From: CAZYLZ01 sp964648335 | Lineage (GTDB): Bacteria; Patescibacteriota; Minisyncoccia; Phycocordibacterales; UBA2100 | NCBI GenBank assembly: GCA_964648335.1 | Contig: CAZYLZ010000004.1 | Span: 1-64,000, forward strand | DNA: 64,000 nucleotides | Reading direction: 5' to 3' | In this document: in pieces, positions 8,545 through 16,242 of the stretch | Layout of the letters: each line of letters starts with the position of its first letter | Position numbering within the stretch: the stretch's first letter is position 1 | Translations under genes and position numbers: made by a program | Notes under the pieces: model-generated | What the model was told of the DNA's origin: nothing | Database searches by the model: none | The model's input: only the letters and a program-made list of their open reading frames with translations

Positions 8545-8572
8545 TTGACAAAGAAAAGTCGTGTGCTACAGT
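8545..8572 (+). promoter_or_regulatory. Promoter of the 37-codon gene
   Basis: TTGACA (8545-8550), a 16-bp spacer, TACAGT (8567-8572). The ATG at 8579 follows after 6 nt, the same geometry as other leaderless genes here. Confidence 0.7.
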
Positions 8573-8578
8573 CGAAAC

Positions 8579-8692
8579 ATGACCTACATGGCCATCCAAA
8601 AGAATTTCTGCCCCGACGCCCGCATCACGGGAGCTGTTTCCGCATGGAACGATCCCCTTGCATCTGGCCGCGACTCTTGTTTCTCCTGGTAA
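8579..8692 (+). CDS. Small protein of 37 residues (or small RNA)
   Basis: A short frame from ATG 8579 to TAA 8690-8692, with a good promoter 6 nt upstream and a strong terminator 18 bp downstream, so an independent transcript of about 165 nt is expected. The peptide begins MTYMAIQKNFCPDARITG and ends RDSCFSW; it has two Cys and is not hydrophobic. No family recognised. A non-coding RNA is the alternative, but the start-codon spacing favours translation. Confidence 0.5.
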   Translation: MTYMAIQKNFCPDARITGAVSAWNDPLASGRDSCFSW

Positions 8693-8710
8693 TTGCCTCG
8701 AACAAAGAAC

Positions 8711-8744
8711 AGCCTCGGCCCGATACAAGGCCGAGGCTTTTTAT
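8711..8744 (+). terminator. Intrinsic terminator of the 37-codon gene
   Basis: AGCCTCGGCC (8711-8720) and GGCCGAGGCT (8729-8738), an 8-nt loop, then a T-run. Confidence 0.92.
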
Positions 8745-8754
8745 CTGGCAAGAA

Positions 8755-8869
8755 CTTCCTAAATTGGCGCATTTCTTTGTTGCCCTTCACGATATGTCCG
8801 TCGCCGTACACGAAGTACGTTCTCCGTACCTATCGCTTGGGCGCCTCGAACTGCATCCAATTTACGAAG
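8755..8869 (+). repeat. Long-hairpin repeat element, copy A
   Basis: About 115 bp that folds on itself: CTTCCTAAATTGG at the left pairs with CCAATTTACGAAG at the right, GCCC with GGGC, CGATA with TATCG, and CGTAC with GTACG at the tip. It shares AAATTGGCGCATTTC and GCCTCGAACTGCATCCAATTT (given in parts: GCCTCGAACTGC, ATCCAATTT) with copy B at 12889-13010, while its stems differ by paired changes. It lies between the terminator of the 37-codon gene and the acetyltransferase gene. Confidence 0.75.
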
Positions 8870-8908
8870 CCCTGGAGAGTAATGTTCTTTAACAAAAGGA
8901 GAAATAGT

Positions 8909-9481
8909 ATGCGCGAATACGTAACTTGCATGCAAGACACAACGGTCGCACTGGCTATGATCGAAGAGGGGGACATCCCGTTCTTGCGGCGCATGGCAAA
9001 CGATACCGCTACGACGCAGTACCTTATGCGCTCGTTCCCTATCTCAGACGCATTCGAGAAAGAATGGGTGAAAGGGCTCTACGAGGGCAACCCGCCAACG
9101 AACCTCGTCTATTTGGTGGTTGCACACGATACTGGATCCCCGGTCCCCATCGGTACTATGGGACTCCACGGCATCGACTACGTAAACCGTACCGCGACGA
9201 CCGGGACCGCACTGGTGCCCCAGGGTCGCGACAGGGGGTACGGAACGAAAGCTAAGATGCTCTTACTCGAATACGCGTTCTATCGCCTTAATCTGCGCAT
9301 CGTGCAGAGCAAGATCTTCGATATGAATCCTCGCTCGATCCGCGTGCAAGAAAAGTGCGGCTACCGCGAGGTGGCGCGCATACCGAACGTGATACTCCGC
9401 GGAAACGCAGTGCATAGCGAAGTGATTATGCATTGCACGCGCGAGTCGTTCGAAGCCATTCGAACAAGCCTTGCCCAGTGA
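8909..9481 (+). CDS. GNAT-family N-acetyltransferase (RimJ/RimL-like)
   Basis: 190 aa. GNAT fold of the type that acetylates protein N-termini or small amines: GDIPFLRRMANDTATTQYL at the N-terminus, IGTMGLHGIDYVNRTATTG in the central strands, then the acetyl-CoA loop as RDRGYGTKAKMLLLEYAF, and NLRIVQSKIFDMNPRSI before EKCGYREVA. The start at 8909 follows AAAAGGAG. Substrate unknown. Acetyl-CoA loop RDRGYGTKA matches the usual R/Q-x-x-G-x-G/A pattern. Confidence 0.85.
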   Translation: MREYVTCMQDTTVALAMIEEGDIPFLRRMANDTATTQYLMRSFPISDAFEKEWVKGLYEGNPPTNLVYLVVAHDTGSPVPIGTMGLHGIDYVNRTATTGTALVPQGRDRGYGTKAKMLLLEYAFYRLNLRIVQSKIFDMNPRSIRVQEKCGYREVARIPNVILRGNAVHSEVIMHCTRESFEAIRTSLAQ

Positions 9482-9487
9482 CACATC

Positions 9488-9518
9488 CCCCCACGACGCA
9501 TGTCGTGGGGTTTTCTTT
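9488..9518 (+). terminator. Intrinsic terminator of the acetyltransferase gene
   Basis: CCCCACGAC (9489-9497) and GTCGTGGGG (9502-9510), then TTTTCTTT. Confidence 0.92.
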
Positions 9519-9560
9519 GTTGTGACGGTTCTGATGCGCACGAATCCAGGCACTACGCGA

Positions 9561-9566
9561 TATACT
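9561..9566 (+). promoter_or_regulatory. -10 box of the 9574 gene (leaderless)
   Basis: TATACT with 7 nt to the ATG at 9574; no Shine-Dalgarno site. Confidence 0.65.
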
Positions 9567-9573
9567 CATATTC

Positions 9574-10326
9574 ATGAAACGAATCCACGCAACGACCGTT
9601 GTCGGTTTTATTTTAGTGTTGGCCCCTCTCACCGCCGACGCGAGCCAGTGTCCTGCAATATCTGTGTCACTAAGTCCTGGTCAGAGCGGTGTCGCCGTTG
9701 CCGAACTGCAGACATTTCTGATCGGACTGGGACAACTCGAACCAGGAAGTTCTACCGGATACTATGGACCGCTCACCACCGCAGCCGTCCAGAGATTTCA
9801 ATGTCTTCAAGATATCGTGTGCTCCGGTACGCCGCAAAGCACTGGCTGGGGTACCGTAGGAATGAAAACGCGGACGAGCATTTCTGCCACATGCACCGAT
9901 CCGAAGGTTCTCGGTATTAGTACCAATGCTCTCACAACCGGCGCCTCGGCAGGGACCAGCGTATCAAGCAGCACCGGGGCACCTGAAATAACGTGGACGC
10001 AAACCCTCGCGACCACCACCTCCGACGGCACGACAGGCCAGTCGTTCACGATTAGCTGGAGTGCGACAGGAGCGACGTCATGTGTCTTGCAGAAGACAAC
10101 GCCCGAGGGGCTGCTCACGAACCCATGGGCATCAGGCGTAAGCGGTAGCAAGGCCGCGAGTCCCTTTAAGATTGGGATGCATCACTTCTGGATTGATTGC
10201 ATGGGACCAGGTGGTGCGACGAGACAGGATATGTATCATACTGTCACATCCGCGACGGCGAGTGCCGCTGACGCATATAAGAATCTCGCGAGCGCGCTGC
10301 AAGCATTCCTAAGCCTGAGCCGCTAG
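9574..10326 (+). CDS. Secreted peptidoglycan-binding-domain protein
   Basis: 250 aa. Signal peptide (residues 1-24, cleavage likely after ADA). A PG_binding_1-type domain follows: SLSPGQSGVAVAELQTFL, then GYYGPLTTAAVQRFQ. After a Ser/Thr-rich linker comes an Ig-like domain (FTISWSATGATSCVL to WIDCMGPGG) with a Cys pair, of the same general type as in the surface proteins at 10793, 53108 and 56400. It probably sits at the cell wall. No sortase motif or C-terminal anchor. Confidence 0.8.
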   Translation: MKRIHATTVVGFILVLAPLTADASQCPAISVSLSPGQSGVAVAELQTFLIGLGQLEPGSSTGYYGPLTTAAVQRFQCLQDIVCSGTPQSTGWGTVGMKTRTSISATCTDPKVLGISTNALTTGASAGTSVSSSTGAPEITWTQTLATTTSDGTTGQSFTISWSATGATSCVLQKTTPEGLLTNPWASGVSGSKAASPFKIGMHHFWIDCMGPGGATRQDMYHTVTSATASAADAYKNLASALQAFLSLSR

Positions 10327-10413
10327 ATCCTACGAGCCGTGCACAGGTCTTGCTTTTGAGCTCGGTGCTCCGGTGATACCCTATACTCATTATTCCCTAA
10401 CCAGTCACAGACC

Positions 10414-10719
10414 ATGAACAGCTTCGAAAAGCCGGGTAAGCACGACACTATCCGAACCGACTTAAAGAGTCCCGATTCGACGGGCGACGAAGTCGGAGAC
10501 CGCATCAATTATCTCTCCCAGATGATTGTAAAGATCGGCGCAAAACCAGCAGAAACCTATGCTCAGCCGCGCCACGCCCATGATGCAGAGCTTCAGGTGA
10601 ACAAGATGATTGCCGAAATGAACAGACTGCAAAATCTTTCACCTGAGGAACGCCGGGTCATGAATGTCGAGATCCAACGGAAAACCACCGAAGCGGTAGT
10701 ACAGAGCGATTGGCAGTAG
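10414..10719 (+). CDS. Small hypothetical protein
   Basis: 101 aa, hydrophilic and helical, with no signal peptide. The C-terminal half (VNKMIAEMNRLQNLSPEERR) looks amphipathic. A TATACT box at 10382-10387 lies 26 nt before the ATG, so the leader would be about 20 nt, without a clear Shine-Dalgarno site. A strong terminator follows 15 bp after the stop. No family recognised. Confidence 0.65.
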   Translation: MNSFEKPGKHDTIRTDLKSPDSTGDEVGDRINYLSQMIVKIGAKPAETYAQPRHAHDAELQVNKMIAEMNRLQNLSPEERRVMNVEIQRKTTEAVVQSDWQ

Positions 10720-10734
10720 AATGAACCTGTATTT

Positions 10735-10770
10735 AAAAACGGTGCGACCGCTACTGGTCGCACCGTTTTT
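10735..10770. terminator. Bidirectional intrinsic terminator
   Basis: AAAAACGGTGCGACC (10735-10749) and GGTCGCACCGTTTTT (10756-10770) form a perfect 15-bp stem. The A and T flanks let it serve both the 10414 gene and the convergent surface-protein gene. Confidence 0.93.
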
Positions 10771-10792
10771 ACTTGCCAAAGTTCTCTGCTTT

Positions 10793-12412
10793 TTACGCCC
10801 AAGTAAACGCTCGCAAAGCGGACGAGACATGGCCGCCACGTACCGCGTAGATACCTGTACTCAAGCACACGAGAGCAGCGCCCAAGTAGATCGCCATGAG
10901 CACATCAATGTCTCCAAAGCCTGTATATGGAACCTGCGTAAGGCTTACATATGGCGGATGGTAGACCGGCGGCTGGACCGGAGGCATCGGTGGAACATAA
11001 ACCCCGACCGATGCGTTGCAGACAACCTGCTGGCCGTTCCTTCCTATAGCGTGTCCAGTAATGACCGTCGTGCGGGTCGGATAGATGGTGCGCACACCAC
11101 TTTGATTCACGTCACCGATGCCATTGTCGATCCATATCGACGCAGCATTCTGCGAGTTCCAGCGAATGGTTGCTGGCTGCCCCTGTGCTACGCCATTAGG
11201 CGACACGGTGAGCGTGCAGCTTGGAGTCTCGTAGTATGGAGGTGGCGGAAGGTTATTGGTGTAGACCGTTGTTGAGCACTGCGCGGTGCCGTACTGACCG
11301 TACACGGTCATCGTATACGTGCGTGTTCCATAGATGTCGTAGGCGGTGCGCGAACCGTTTACGTTCACGGTTCCGACTCCGTTATCAATCGTTGCCGAAT
11401 AGGCGTTAGACGAGTTCCAGTACAAAGTTGTACTGCCACCGTAGGTTACGTTCGTCGGGCTTGCCGAGAGCGTACAGGTTGGCAATTCGTAGTGTGGTGG
11501 TGGCGGAAGTTGGTAGGTATACACCGAAGCAGCGCATGTTGCCGAGCCACCATTACCGTGCACCACGAGGGTGTACGTACGAGTGCTCGTTATGTGATAC
11601 GCGGTATATGAGCCAGTCACTGCAACCGAGCCGACACCGTTATCCAACGATGCGCTCGTCGCATTACTCGAGCTCCAAGTAACGATAGCCGAACCGTCGT
11701 AGGAAACGGTCGTTGGATTAATGCTGATGGTGCACGTAGGAGCGACCGGTGGTGGGACGTAGACCGTGGTAACAGAACCCGAGCACGTGCGTGTACCGCC
11801 CGGACCGCTTACGGTAAGAGTGTAGACACGATTGCCCGTGATATGAGTCGCAACATGCGAACCATTGAGTGCGACCGAACCGACACCGTTGTCGAGCACC
11901 GCGCTCGTCGCGTTTACTGACGACCAGCTGACGATAGCCGATCCGTCGTAGGAGACCGCGGAGGGATTTACATGCAAAGTACAGGCAGGAATTTGGACGA
12001 CCGGTGGAGGTGGAATGTGTGTAACAACGGTGATGCCGTTACTTCCACCTTCGGAACCTGAATCATCACCGCCGCCGCAGCCGCAGCCGTCAGAATCGCT
12101 TCCGTCGCCTCCCGCATCTGAGCCGGAATCCGAGCCTGAGCCAGAATCGCTGCCTCCATCGCTTCCACCCGAATCGCCGCCGCTGTCTCCTCCGCCGCTG
12201 TCACCACCTCCGTCTCCACCACCATCTCCGCCTCCGCCGTCGCCGCCTCCTCCATCACCACCACCTCCGTCGCCTCCGCCGTCGGCGTGAGCGATTGTCA
12301 TACCGATATGCAGGTTAGAATATGAAACCTTAAGTACTGGTCCTGCTACTACGAAAAAGATGCCGAGTGCGGCAAAGGCAAAAACAGTATTGCGGGCGAA
12401 CTTGGTAAACAT
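10793..12412 (-). CDS. Secreted surface protein with Gly/Asp/Ser stalk, four Ig-like repeats and a VPYTG sorting signal
   Basis: 539 aa. An N-terminal hydrophobic signal (FAFAALGIFFVVAGPVL) is followed by a low-complexity GGGD/GGS stalk (about residues 45-120). Four Ig-like repeats of about 80 residues follow, each opening with Cys (CTLHVNPSAV, CTISINPTTV, CTLSASPTNV, CTLTVSPNGV) and containing a second Cys near the end. The C-terminus has SLTQVPYTG, a hydrophobic helix and a basic residue: the layout of a sortase substrate. The sortase at 57637 is the likely partner. Probably a cell-surface adhesin or stalk (inference). Confidence 0.82.
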   Translation of the reverse strand: MFTKFARNTVFAFAALGIFFVVAGPVLKVSYSNLHIGMTIAHADGGGDGGGGDGGGGDGGGGDGGGDGGGDSGGGDSGGDSGGSDGGSDSGSGSDSGSDAGGDGSDSDGCGCGGGDDSGSEGGSNGITVVTHIPPPPVVQIPACTLHVNPSAVSYDGSAIVSWSSVNATSAVLDNGVGSVALNGSHVATHITGNRVYTLTVSGPGGTRTCSGSVTTVYVPPPVAPTCTISINPTTVSYDGSAIVTWSSSNATSASLDNGVGSVAVTGSYTAYHITSTRTYTLVVHGNGGSATCAASVYTYQLPPPPHYELPTCTLSASPTNVTYGGSTTLYWNSSNAYSATIDNGVGTVNVNGSRTAYDIYGTRTYTMTVYGQYGTAQCSTTVYTNNLPPPPYYETPSCTLTVSPNGVAQGQPATIRWNSQNAASIWIDNGIGDVNQSGVRTIYPTRTTVITGHAIGRNGQQVVCNASVGVYVPPMPPVQPPVYHPPYVSLTQVPYTGFGDIDVLMAIYLGAALVCLSTGIYAVRGGHVSSALRAFTWA

Positions 12413-12433
12413 GATGGAGCGTAAGTAGATAAT

Positions 12434-12494
12434 AAAAAAGCGAGGCTTTGAGCCACGCGACCCGCTTTATACGCTACTCGGACACAAAAGTCAA
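12434..12494 (-). promoter_or_regulatory. Promoter and 5'-end hairpin of the 10793-12412 gene
   Basis: On the minus strand: TTGACT (12489-12494), a 17-bp spacer, TATAAA (12466-12471). The predicted transcript starts next to the hairpin GCGTGGCT / AGCCTCGC (12440-12458), which is followed by six U (12434-12439). It looks like a terminator but lies at the 5' end, so it could be an mRNA-stabilising hairpin or an attenuator. Confidence 0.65.
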
Positions 12495-12522
12495 GTTACA
12501 CATGAAGACTCATCATAAAGAG

Positions 12523-12557
12523 AACCCCGGCACCCGTATAGAACGGATGCCGGGGTT
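12523..12557 (-). terminator. Hairpin terminator of the Cys-rich peptide gene
   Basis: AACCCCGGCA (12523-12532) pairs with TGCCGGGGTT (12548-12557). The T-run on the minus strand is modest (TTCTCTTT). Confidence 0.7.
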
Positions 12558-12566
12558 GTTGCCACG

Positions 12567-12776
12567 CTAGCGCGGCTTGTAGCATGAACACTGGCGCTCC
12601 CAGTGACCGAACGTGATCTTCTTGCCCTGGACGAACTTCCCTGGGCACCAGACAGTGCGGCAATGCGTGACGCAGCTGCAATTCTGGCAGCCGGCAGCGG
12701 CAGCGCGAGCGGCAGACAGTAGCTGCATGCCACCGAGGGCAGACATAACTGCCATTGCAAACATGAGGTTTCTCAT
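12567..12776 (-). CDS. Secreted cysteine-rich peptide precursor
   Basis: 69 aa. The N-terminal 28 residues are a clear signal peptide (hydrophobic core ending ARAAAA). The mature part, about 41 residues, has seven Cys (CxxCxCxxxCxxxxC, then CSC near the end) and is basic. The start at 12776 follows GGAAGGAA. Promoter, palindromic operator candidate, leader hairpin and terminator are all present. No family recognised; a disulfide-rich or metal-binding secreted peptide is the most that can be said. The odd Cys number would allow a dimer. Confidence 0.7.
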   Translation of the reverse strand: MRNLMFAMAVMSALGGMQLLSAARAAAAGCQNCSCVTHCRTVWCPGKFVQGKKITFGHWERQCSCYKPR

Positions 12777-12836
12777 GACATTTCCTTCCGAGTGCTGAAA
12801 ACAAAACAGCCGTCCTTGACGACTGTCCTGTTTATA

Positions 12837-12866
12837 TTTATAGCACAAATCTGGCTTGCTAGCAAG
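12837..12866 (-). promoter_or_regulatory. Promoter with overlapping palindrome, Cys-rich peptide gene
   Basis: TTGCTA (12860-12865) and TATAAA (12837-12842) are separated by 17 bp on the minus strand. The -35 lies inside the perfect 12-bp palindrome CTTGCTAGCAAG (12855-12866), which could be an operator. The leader holds a second hairpin (ACAGTCGTC / GACGGCTGT, 12806-12825). Confidence 0.65.
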
Positions 12867-12888
12867 TCTTCCTTATTGTGCATTCCAC

Positions 12889-13010
12889 GGGCTTGAAAAA
12901 ATTGGATGCAGTTCGAGGCGTACGACCGAAGAAGTTTGAGACGTACTTTTAGTACGGTGAAAACTTTTGAGGGAAGTACAACGCGGAAATGCGCCAATTT
13001 TACAAGCCCC
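12889..13010 (-). repeat. Long-hairpin repeat element, copy B
   Basis: About 122 bp, reading on the minus strand. GGGGCTTGTAAAATTGG pairs with CCAATTTTTTCAAGCCC; inside it, GCGTTGTAC pairs with GTACGC, AAGTTT with AAACTT, and CGTACT with AGTACG at the tip. It shares the terminal motifs with copy A (8755-8869), but the stems carry different sequences that still pair. It begins one base after the rpoD stop codon and so lies in the rpoD 3' untranslated region. Confidence 0.75.
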
Positions 13011-13011
13011 G

Positions 13012-14247
13012 TTAGTAGTTACGCAACTGCTTAGCCCGCTCGTGGAGACGTATTCGTTCAAGCGCTTTGGCCTCGATCTGTCGGATACGCTCGCGGGTGA
13101 CGCCGAATTCGCGCCCTACCTCTTCAAGCGTGTAGCAGATTCCCTCTTCGGTAAGACCGTTCCTCATTTCCAAAATCTTGCGCTCTTTAGGCGAGAGCTC
13201 GTCCATAACAGCGGTAAGCTGCTCAGTGAGGATGCGGTGCGACGCGGTCTGGTCCGGCGCTGCGATAGTGTCGTCGGGGATAAAGCTCCCCAAGGTCGAC
13301 TTGTCTTCATCATCGCCCACTGGAGACTCCAAAGATACCGTGTCTTGGTTGATCTTCTGGATGGTGTAAATCTTGTCGAGCTCGACGCCCATTTCTGCTG
13401 CAATCTCTTCTGGAAGCGGATCGCGTCCCAGATGCTGCGAAAGCTCGCGCGTCTTCTGCTTGTACTTGGCGATAGTCTCGACCATGTGGACCGGGATGCG
13501 GATGGTGCGCGACTGGTCTGCGAGCGCACGCGTGATAGCCTGGCGAATCCACCATGTCGCGTAGGTGGAGAATTTGAATCCCTTGGTGTAGTCGAATTTG
13601 TCGACCGCCTTGAAGAGGCCTATGTTTCCTTCTTGGATGAGGTCGAGGAGCGTGAGGTCGGGACTACGGTTGACGTACTTTTTAGCGATAGAAACCACGA
13701 GGCGTAGGTTCGAGCGTGCCAGGATATTGCGCGCCTCTTCGTCGCCCTGCAGGATGCGCTTTGCCAATTCTTTTTCGGAGTTTGCGTTCAAAAGCGGGTA
13801 CTGTCCAATCTCGCGCAGGTACATCTGGATGGAGTCATAGCCTGACTCCGAAGACGATGCGCGACGGCCCTGCAGCTTCTTCTTTTCCAAGACACCACCC
13901 GAGGCTTCTTCGTCGAGCATGCTGCCTCCTTCCAAGACATCGACGCCTGCGACCGCGAACTTCTCGTACATCTCTTCCAAAAGCTCGACATTCTCTTCGA
14001 TCGCTGGGAACTCGCGCATGATCTCGTCGTAAGTCACGTATCCGCGTCCGCGGCCGAGTCCCAAGAGGATCTCTACCTGTTTATCCATCTTCGATACAGG
14101 CTTTACGGCACCTTTTGGCGCCGTGCGCTTGGTCGGCTTCGAGACGCTCTTTGCCTTCGGCTTTGCCTTAAGTGCCTTGGCACGAACTTTAGACCGCTGT
14201 GGAGCGGCCTTCTTCTTTGGCTTATGTGTGCGCTTTTTTGTTGCCAT
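13012..14247 (-). CDS. rpoD: Primary RNA polymerase sigma factor (sigma-70)
   Basis: 411 aa. A basic Lys-rich N-terminus precedes a short region 1.1-like segment. Region 1.2/2 begins at SGYDSIQMYLREIGQYPLL; region 2 has LDLIQEGNIGLFKAVDKFD and YATWWIRQAITRA; region 3 follows; region 4 has GVTRERIRQIEAKALER. All -10 and -35 recognition parts are present. The start at 14247 gives MATKKRTHK; an earlier ATG would extend into the spacer. It lies just downstream of dnaG, the classical dnaG-rpoD order. The stop is one base from repeat copy B. Confidence 0.95.
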   Translation of the reverse strand: MATKKRTHKPKKKAAPQRSKVRAKALKAKPKAKSVSKPTKRTAPKGAVKPVSKMDKQVEILLGLGRGRGYVTYDEIMREFPAIEENVELLEEMYEKFAVAGVDVLEGGSMLDEEASGGVLEKKKLQGRRASSSESGYDSIQMYLREIGQYPLLNANSEKELAKRILQGDEEARNILARSNLRLVVSIAKKYVNRSPDLTLLDLIQEGNIGLFKAVDKFDYTKGFKFSTYATWWIRQAITRALADQSRTIRIPVHMVETIAKYKQKTRELSQHLGRDPLPEEIAAEMGVELDKIYTIQKINQDTVSLESPVGDDEDKSTLGSFIPDDTIAAPDQTASHRILTEQLTAVMDELSPKERKILEMRNGLTEEGICYTLEEVGREFGVTRERIRQIEAKALERIRLHERAKQLRNY

Positions 14248-14320
14248 GTGTATAAAAATACCTATAAGAACCGGAGCAAGAAACAAAGACACCGCTTATG
14301 CGGAGGTATAAGGGGACATG

Positions 14321-16138
14321 TTACCCTACCTTGTCTAATTTTGCAATGTCAAGCGCAAGTCGCTGGCTTTCGGCCATCGCTCGGGCGAGTGCCTCATCGT
14401 CGCCCTGGGCCTCGGCCTGCTGTATCTGAGCAGTAGCTAGCTGAAGTTCGCGGCCGAGTTTTTCACGCAAAAGCGCCCGCAAAAGCTCGTGCGCCTCGAT
14501 GGCAATATTGAGTCCCCCGTACAATCCCTCGGCCTTAAAGCGCATCACCTCGAGCTCTTCTTCGGCACCGGCAGAAACGGTGTCGAAAATATCTCCGAGT
14601 GCAGCTTTGAGCTCGGCCCTGAAGACATCGGTGTCGATTTCTTTCTTCTGCAACGACTCTTGCCAGAGCAAGAGGCCAAAGACTTGTCGCGCACGAGCCA
14701 GAGGATCGTGATTTTTGCCAAACTGCGGTCGTGTAAACGATTGCGTAGACGACTGAGGCCGCAGCGACGGATTAGACGATGTAGTAGCTCCTTGCACTGA
14801 GCGCGCGGGCGTTACTGCTCCGCGGGCCACCTTTTGCACAGCCTCGGCTAGCACGCGCTCGGGAATGCCGGTGCGCTTGGACGTTTCGCGCGTAAAGAAA
14901 TCGCGATCGAGCACGCTTGGCATCTCGACAATGAACGGAAGCACCGTAGCCTCGACCGCCTTCACGAAGGCATGATCGTCGACCGCGCGCTTCTTGAGGA
15001 CATCGAGAAGAAAGAACACGACCGGCTGCGCGCTCTTGACCGCATCTTTCCACGCGTCGCTTCCCTTTTCTTTTATAATGTCCGCCGGGTCTTTTCCTCC
15101 TTCGACGGCTACGACTTTTACATCCATACCAAGTCCTAATGCCAGGCGCGCAGACTTTTGTGCCGCGGTTATGCCCGCGTCGTCGGAGTCGAGCGCGAGT
15201 ATGAGGTTGTTGGTCATGCGCTTGAGCAGGGTCACGTGGTCGGCGGTCAAGGCAGTGCCCGACACAGCAACCGTGTTGGTCCACCCTGCTTGGTGCGACA
15301 TCACCAGATCCATCTGCCCTTCGACCAAGATTGCGCAGTCGAGCTTGCGCATGCTCTGTTTGGCACGGTCGTAACCGTACAGGACTTTCGCCTTATGAAA
15401 GAGTTCCGATTCGGGGCTATTGATATACTTTGCCGCGTCGGAATCTTTGGACTGCCCGAAGATGCGGCCACTAAAGGCGATGATGCGTCCGGCGGTGTCG
15501 CCCATCGGAAACATGATGCGGCTACGAAAGCGGTCGTAGGCACCCTTGTTCGCCCCTTCGGAGTCGGGCATCTTGGCAAGACCCGCTGCTATTACCTCGG
15601 CTTCGGTGAAGCCCTTGTCCTTGAGATGAAGCGTGAGTGTGCGCCAGCCGACCTCTTCTGAGGGCGCCCAACCGAGCCGAAATTTCTGAATGGTCTCGGC
15701 CGTTATACCGCGCGAGAGCACGTAGTCGTACTGCGCGCTCTTGTCGGCAAGATTGCGCTGGAAAAAGATTGTCGCTGCCTCGATAAGCTCGTACAGACGC
15801 TGCTTGGCATCTTTGTCTTCTTTGCCCGCGCCCTTTTCGTACACGATCTCGACACCCGCTTTGTCGGCCAAAATCTTGAGCGCACCCTTGAAGTCAATCC
15901 CCTCGATGGTCTCGATAAAGGTAAACATGTCGCCGCCCACGCCGCAGCCGAAGCAGTGGTAGGTGCCGCGCTCGGGCGAGAGGGTGAACGAGGGAGACTT
16001 TTCGCTGTGAAAGGGGCACCGTGCCTTGTAGTTGAGGCCGGCGCGCTTGAGCTCGACGTAGCCTGACACCACGTCGACGATCGAGAGTTTCTCTTTTATT
16101 TGTTCTACCGTTGTTGCCACAGGTGAATGATACGTCAT
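14321..16138 (-). CDS. dnaG: DNA primase
   Basis: 605 aa. Makes RNA primers at the replication fork. The N-terminal CHC2 zinc finger has CPFHSEKSPSF and YHCFGCGVGGD. The TOPRIM core has AILVEGQMDLVM and a later ALDSDDAG. The C-terminal helical region that would contact DnaB is present but divergent, with a Ser/Pro/Gln-rich linker around residues 430-470. rpoD follows after 73 bp, so the two may be co-transcribed. Confidence 0.95.
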   Translation of the reverse strand: MTYHSPVATTVEQIKEKLSIVDVVSGYVELKRAGLNYKARCPFHSEKSPSFTLSPERGTYHCFGCGVGGDMFTFIETIEGIDFKGALKILADKAGVEIVYEKGAGKEDKDAKQRLYELIEAATIFFQRNLADKSAQYDYVLSRGITAETIQKFRLGWAPSEEVGWRTLTLHLKDKGFTEAEVIAAGLAKMPDSEGANKGAYDRFRSRIMFPMGDTAGRIIAFSGRIFGQSKDSDAAKYINSPESELFHKAKVLYGYDRAKQSMRKLDCAILVEGQMDLVMSHQAGWTNTVAVSGTALTADHVTLLKRMTNNLILALDSDDAGITAAQKSARLALGLGMDVKVVAVEGGKDPADIIKEKGSDAWKDAVKSAQPVVFFLLDVLKKRAVDDHAFVKAVEATVLPFIVEMPSVLDRDFFTRETSKRTGIPERVLAEAVQKVARGAVTPARSVQGATTSSNPSLRPQSSTQSFTRPQFGKNHDPLARARQVFGLLLWQESLQKKEIDTDVFRAELKAALGDIFDTVSAGAEEELEVMRFKAEGLYGGLNIAIEAHELLRALLREKLGRELQLATAQIQQAEAQGDDEALARAMAESQRLALDIAKLDKVG

Positions 16139-16157
16139 GCTCTACGATGGCATGATA

Positions 16158-16186
16158 TTGACTTTTTACCCTAATAGTGTTATCAT
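16158..16186 (+). promoter_or_regulatory. Promoter of the 16243 gene
   Basis: TTGACT (16158-16163), a 17-bp spacer, TATCAT (16181-16186). Leader about 50 nt with GAGAGGAG before the ATG. Confidence 0.75.
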
Positions 16187-16242
16187 ACTATTTAGCCCTC
16201 CTACCAGGGAATGGTAGGTTCATCACCGAGAGGAGCTGACTC

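Noticed and set aside
12015..12290. Pro/Ser-rich frame on the plus strand
   Set aside because: It is the antisense of the Gly/Asp/Ser stalk of the surface protein, which creates a false repetitive frame.
8755..13010. Integron attC sites as an explanation for the two hairpin elements
   Set aside because: The hairpins are long and variable as in attC, but the conserved end boxes do not match the GTTRRRY/RYYYAAC pattern and no integrase is present.
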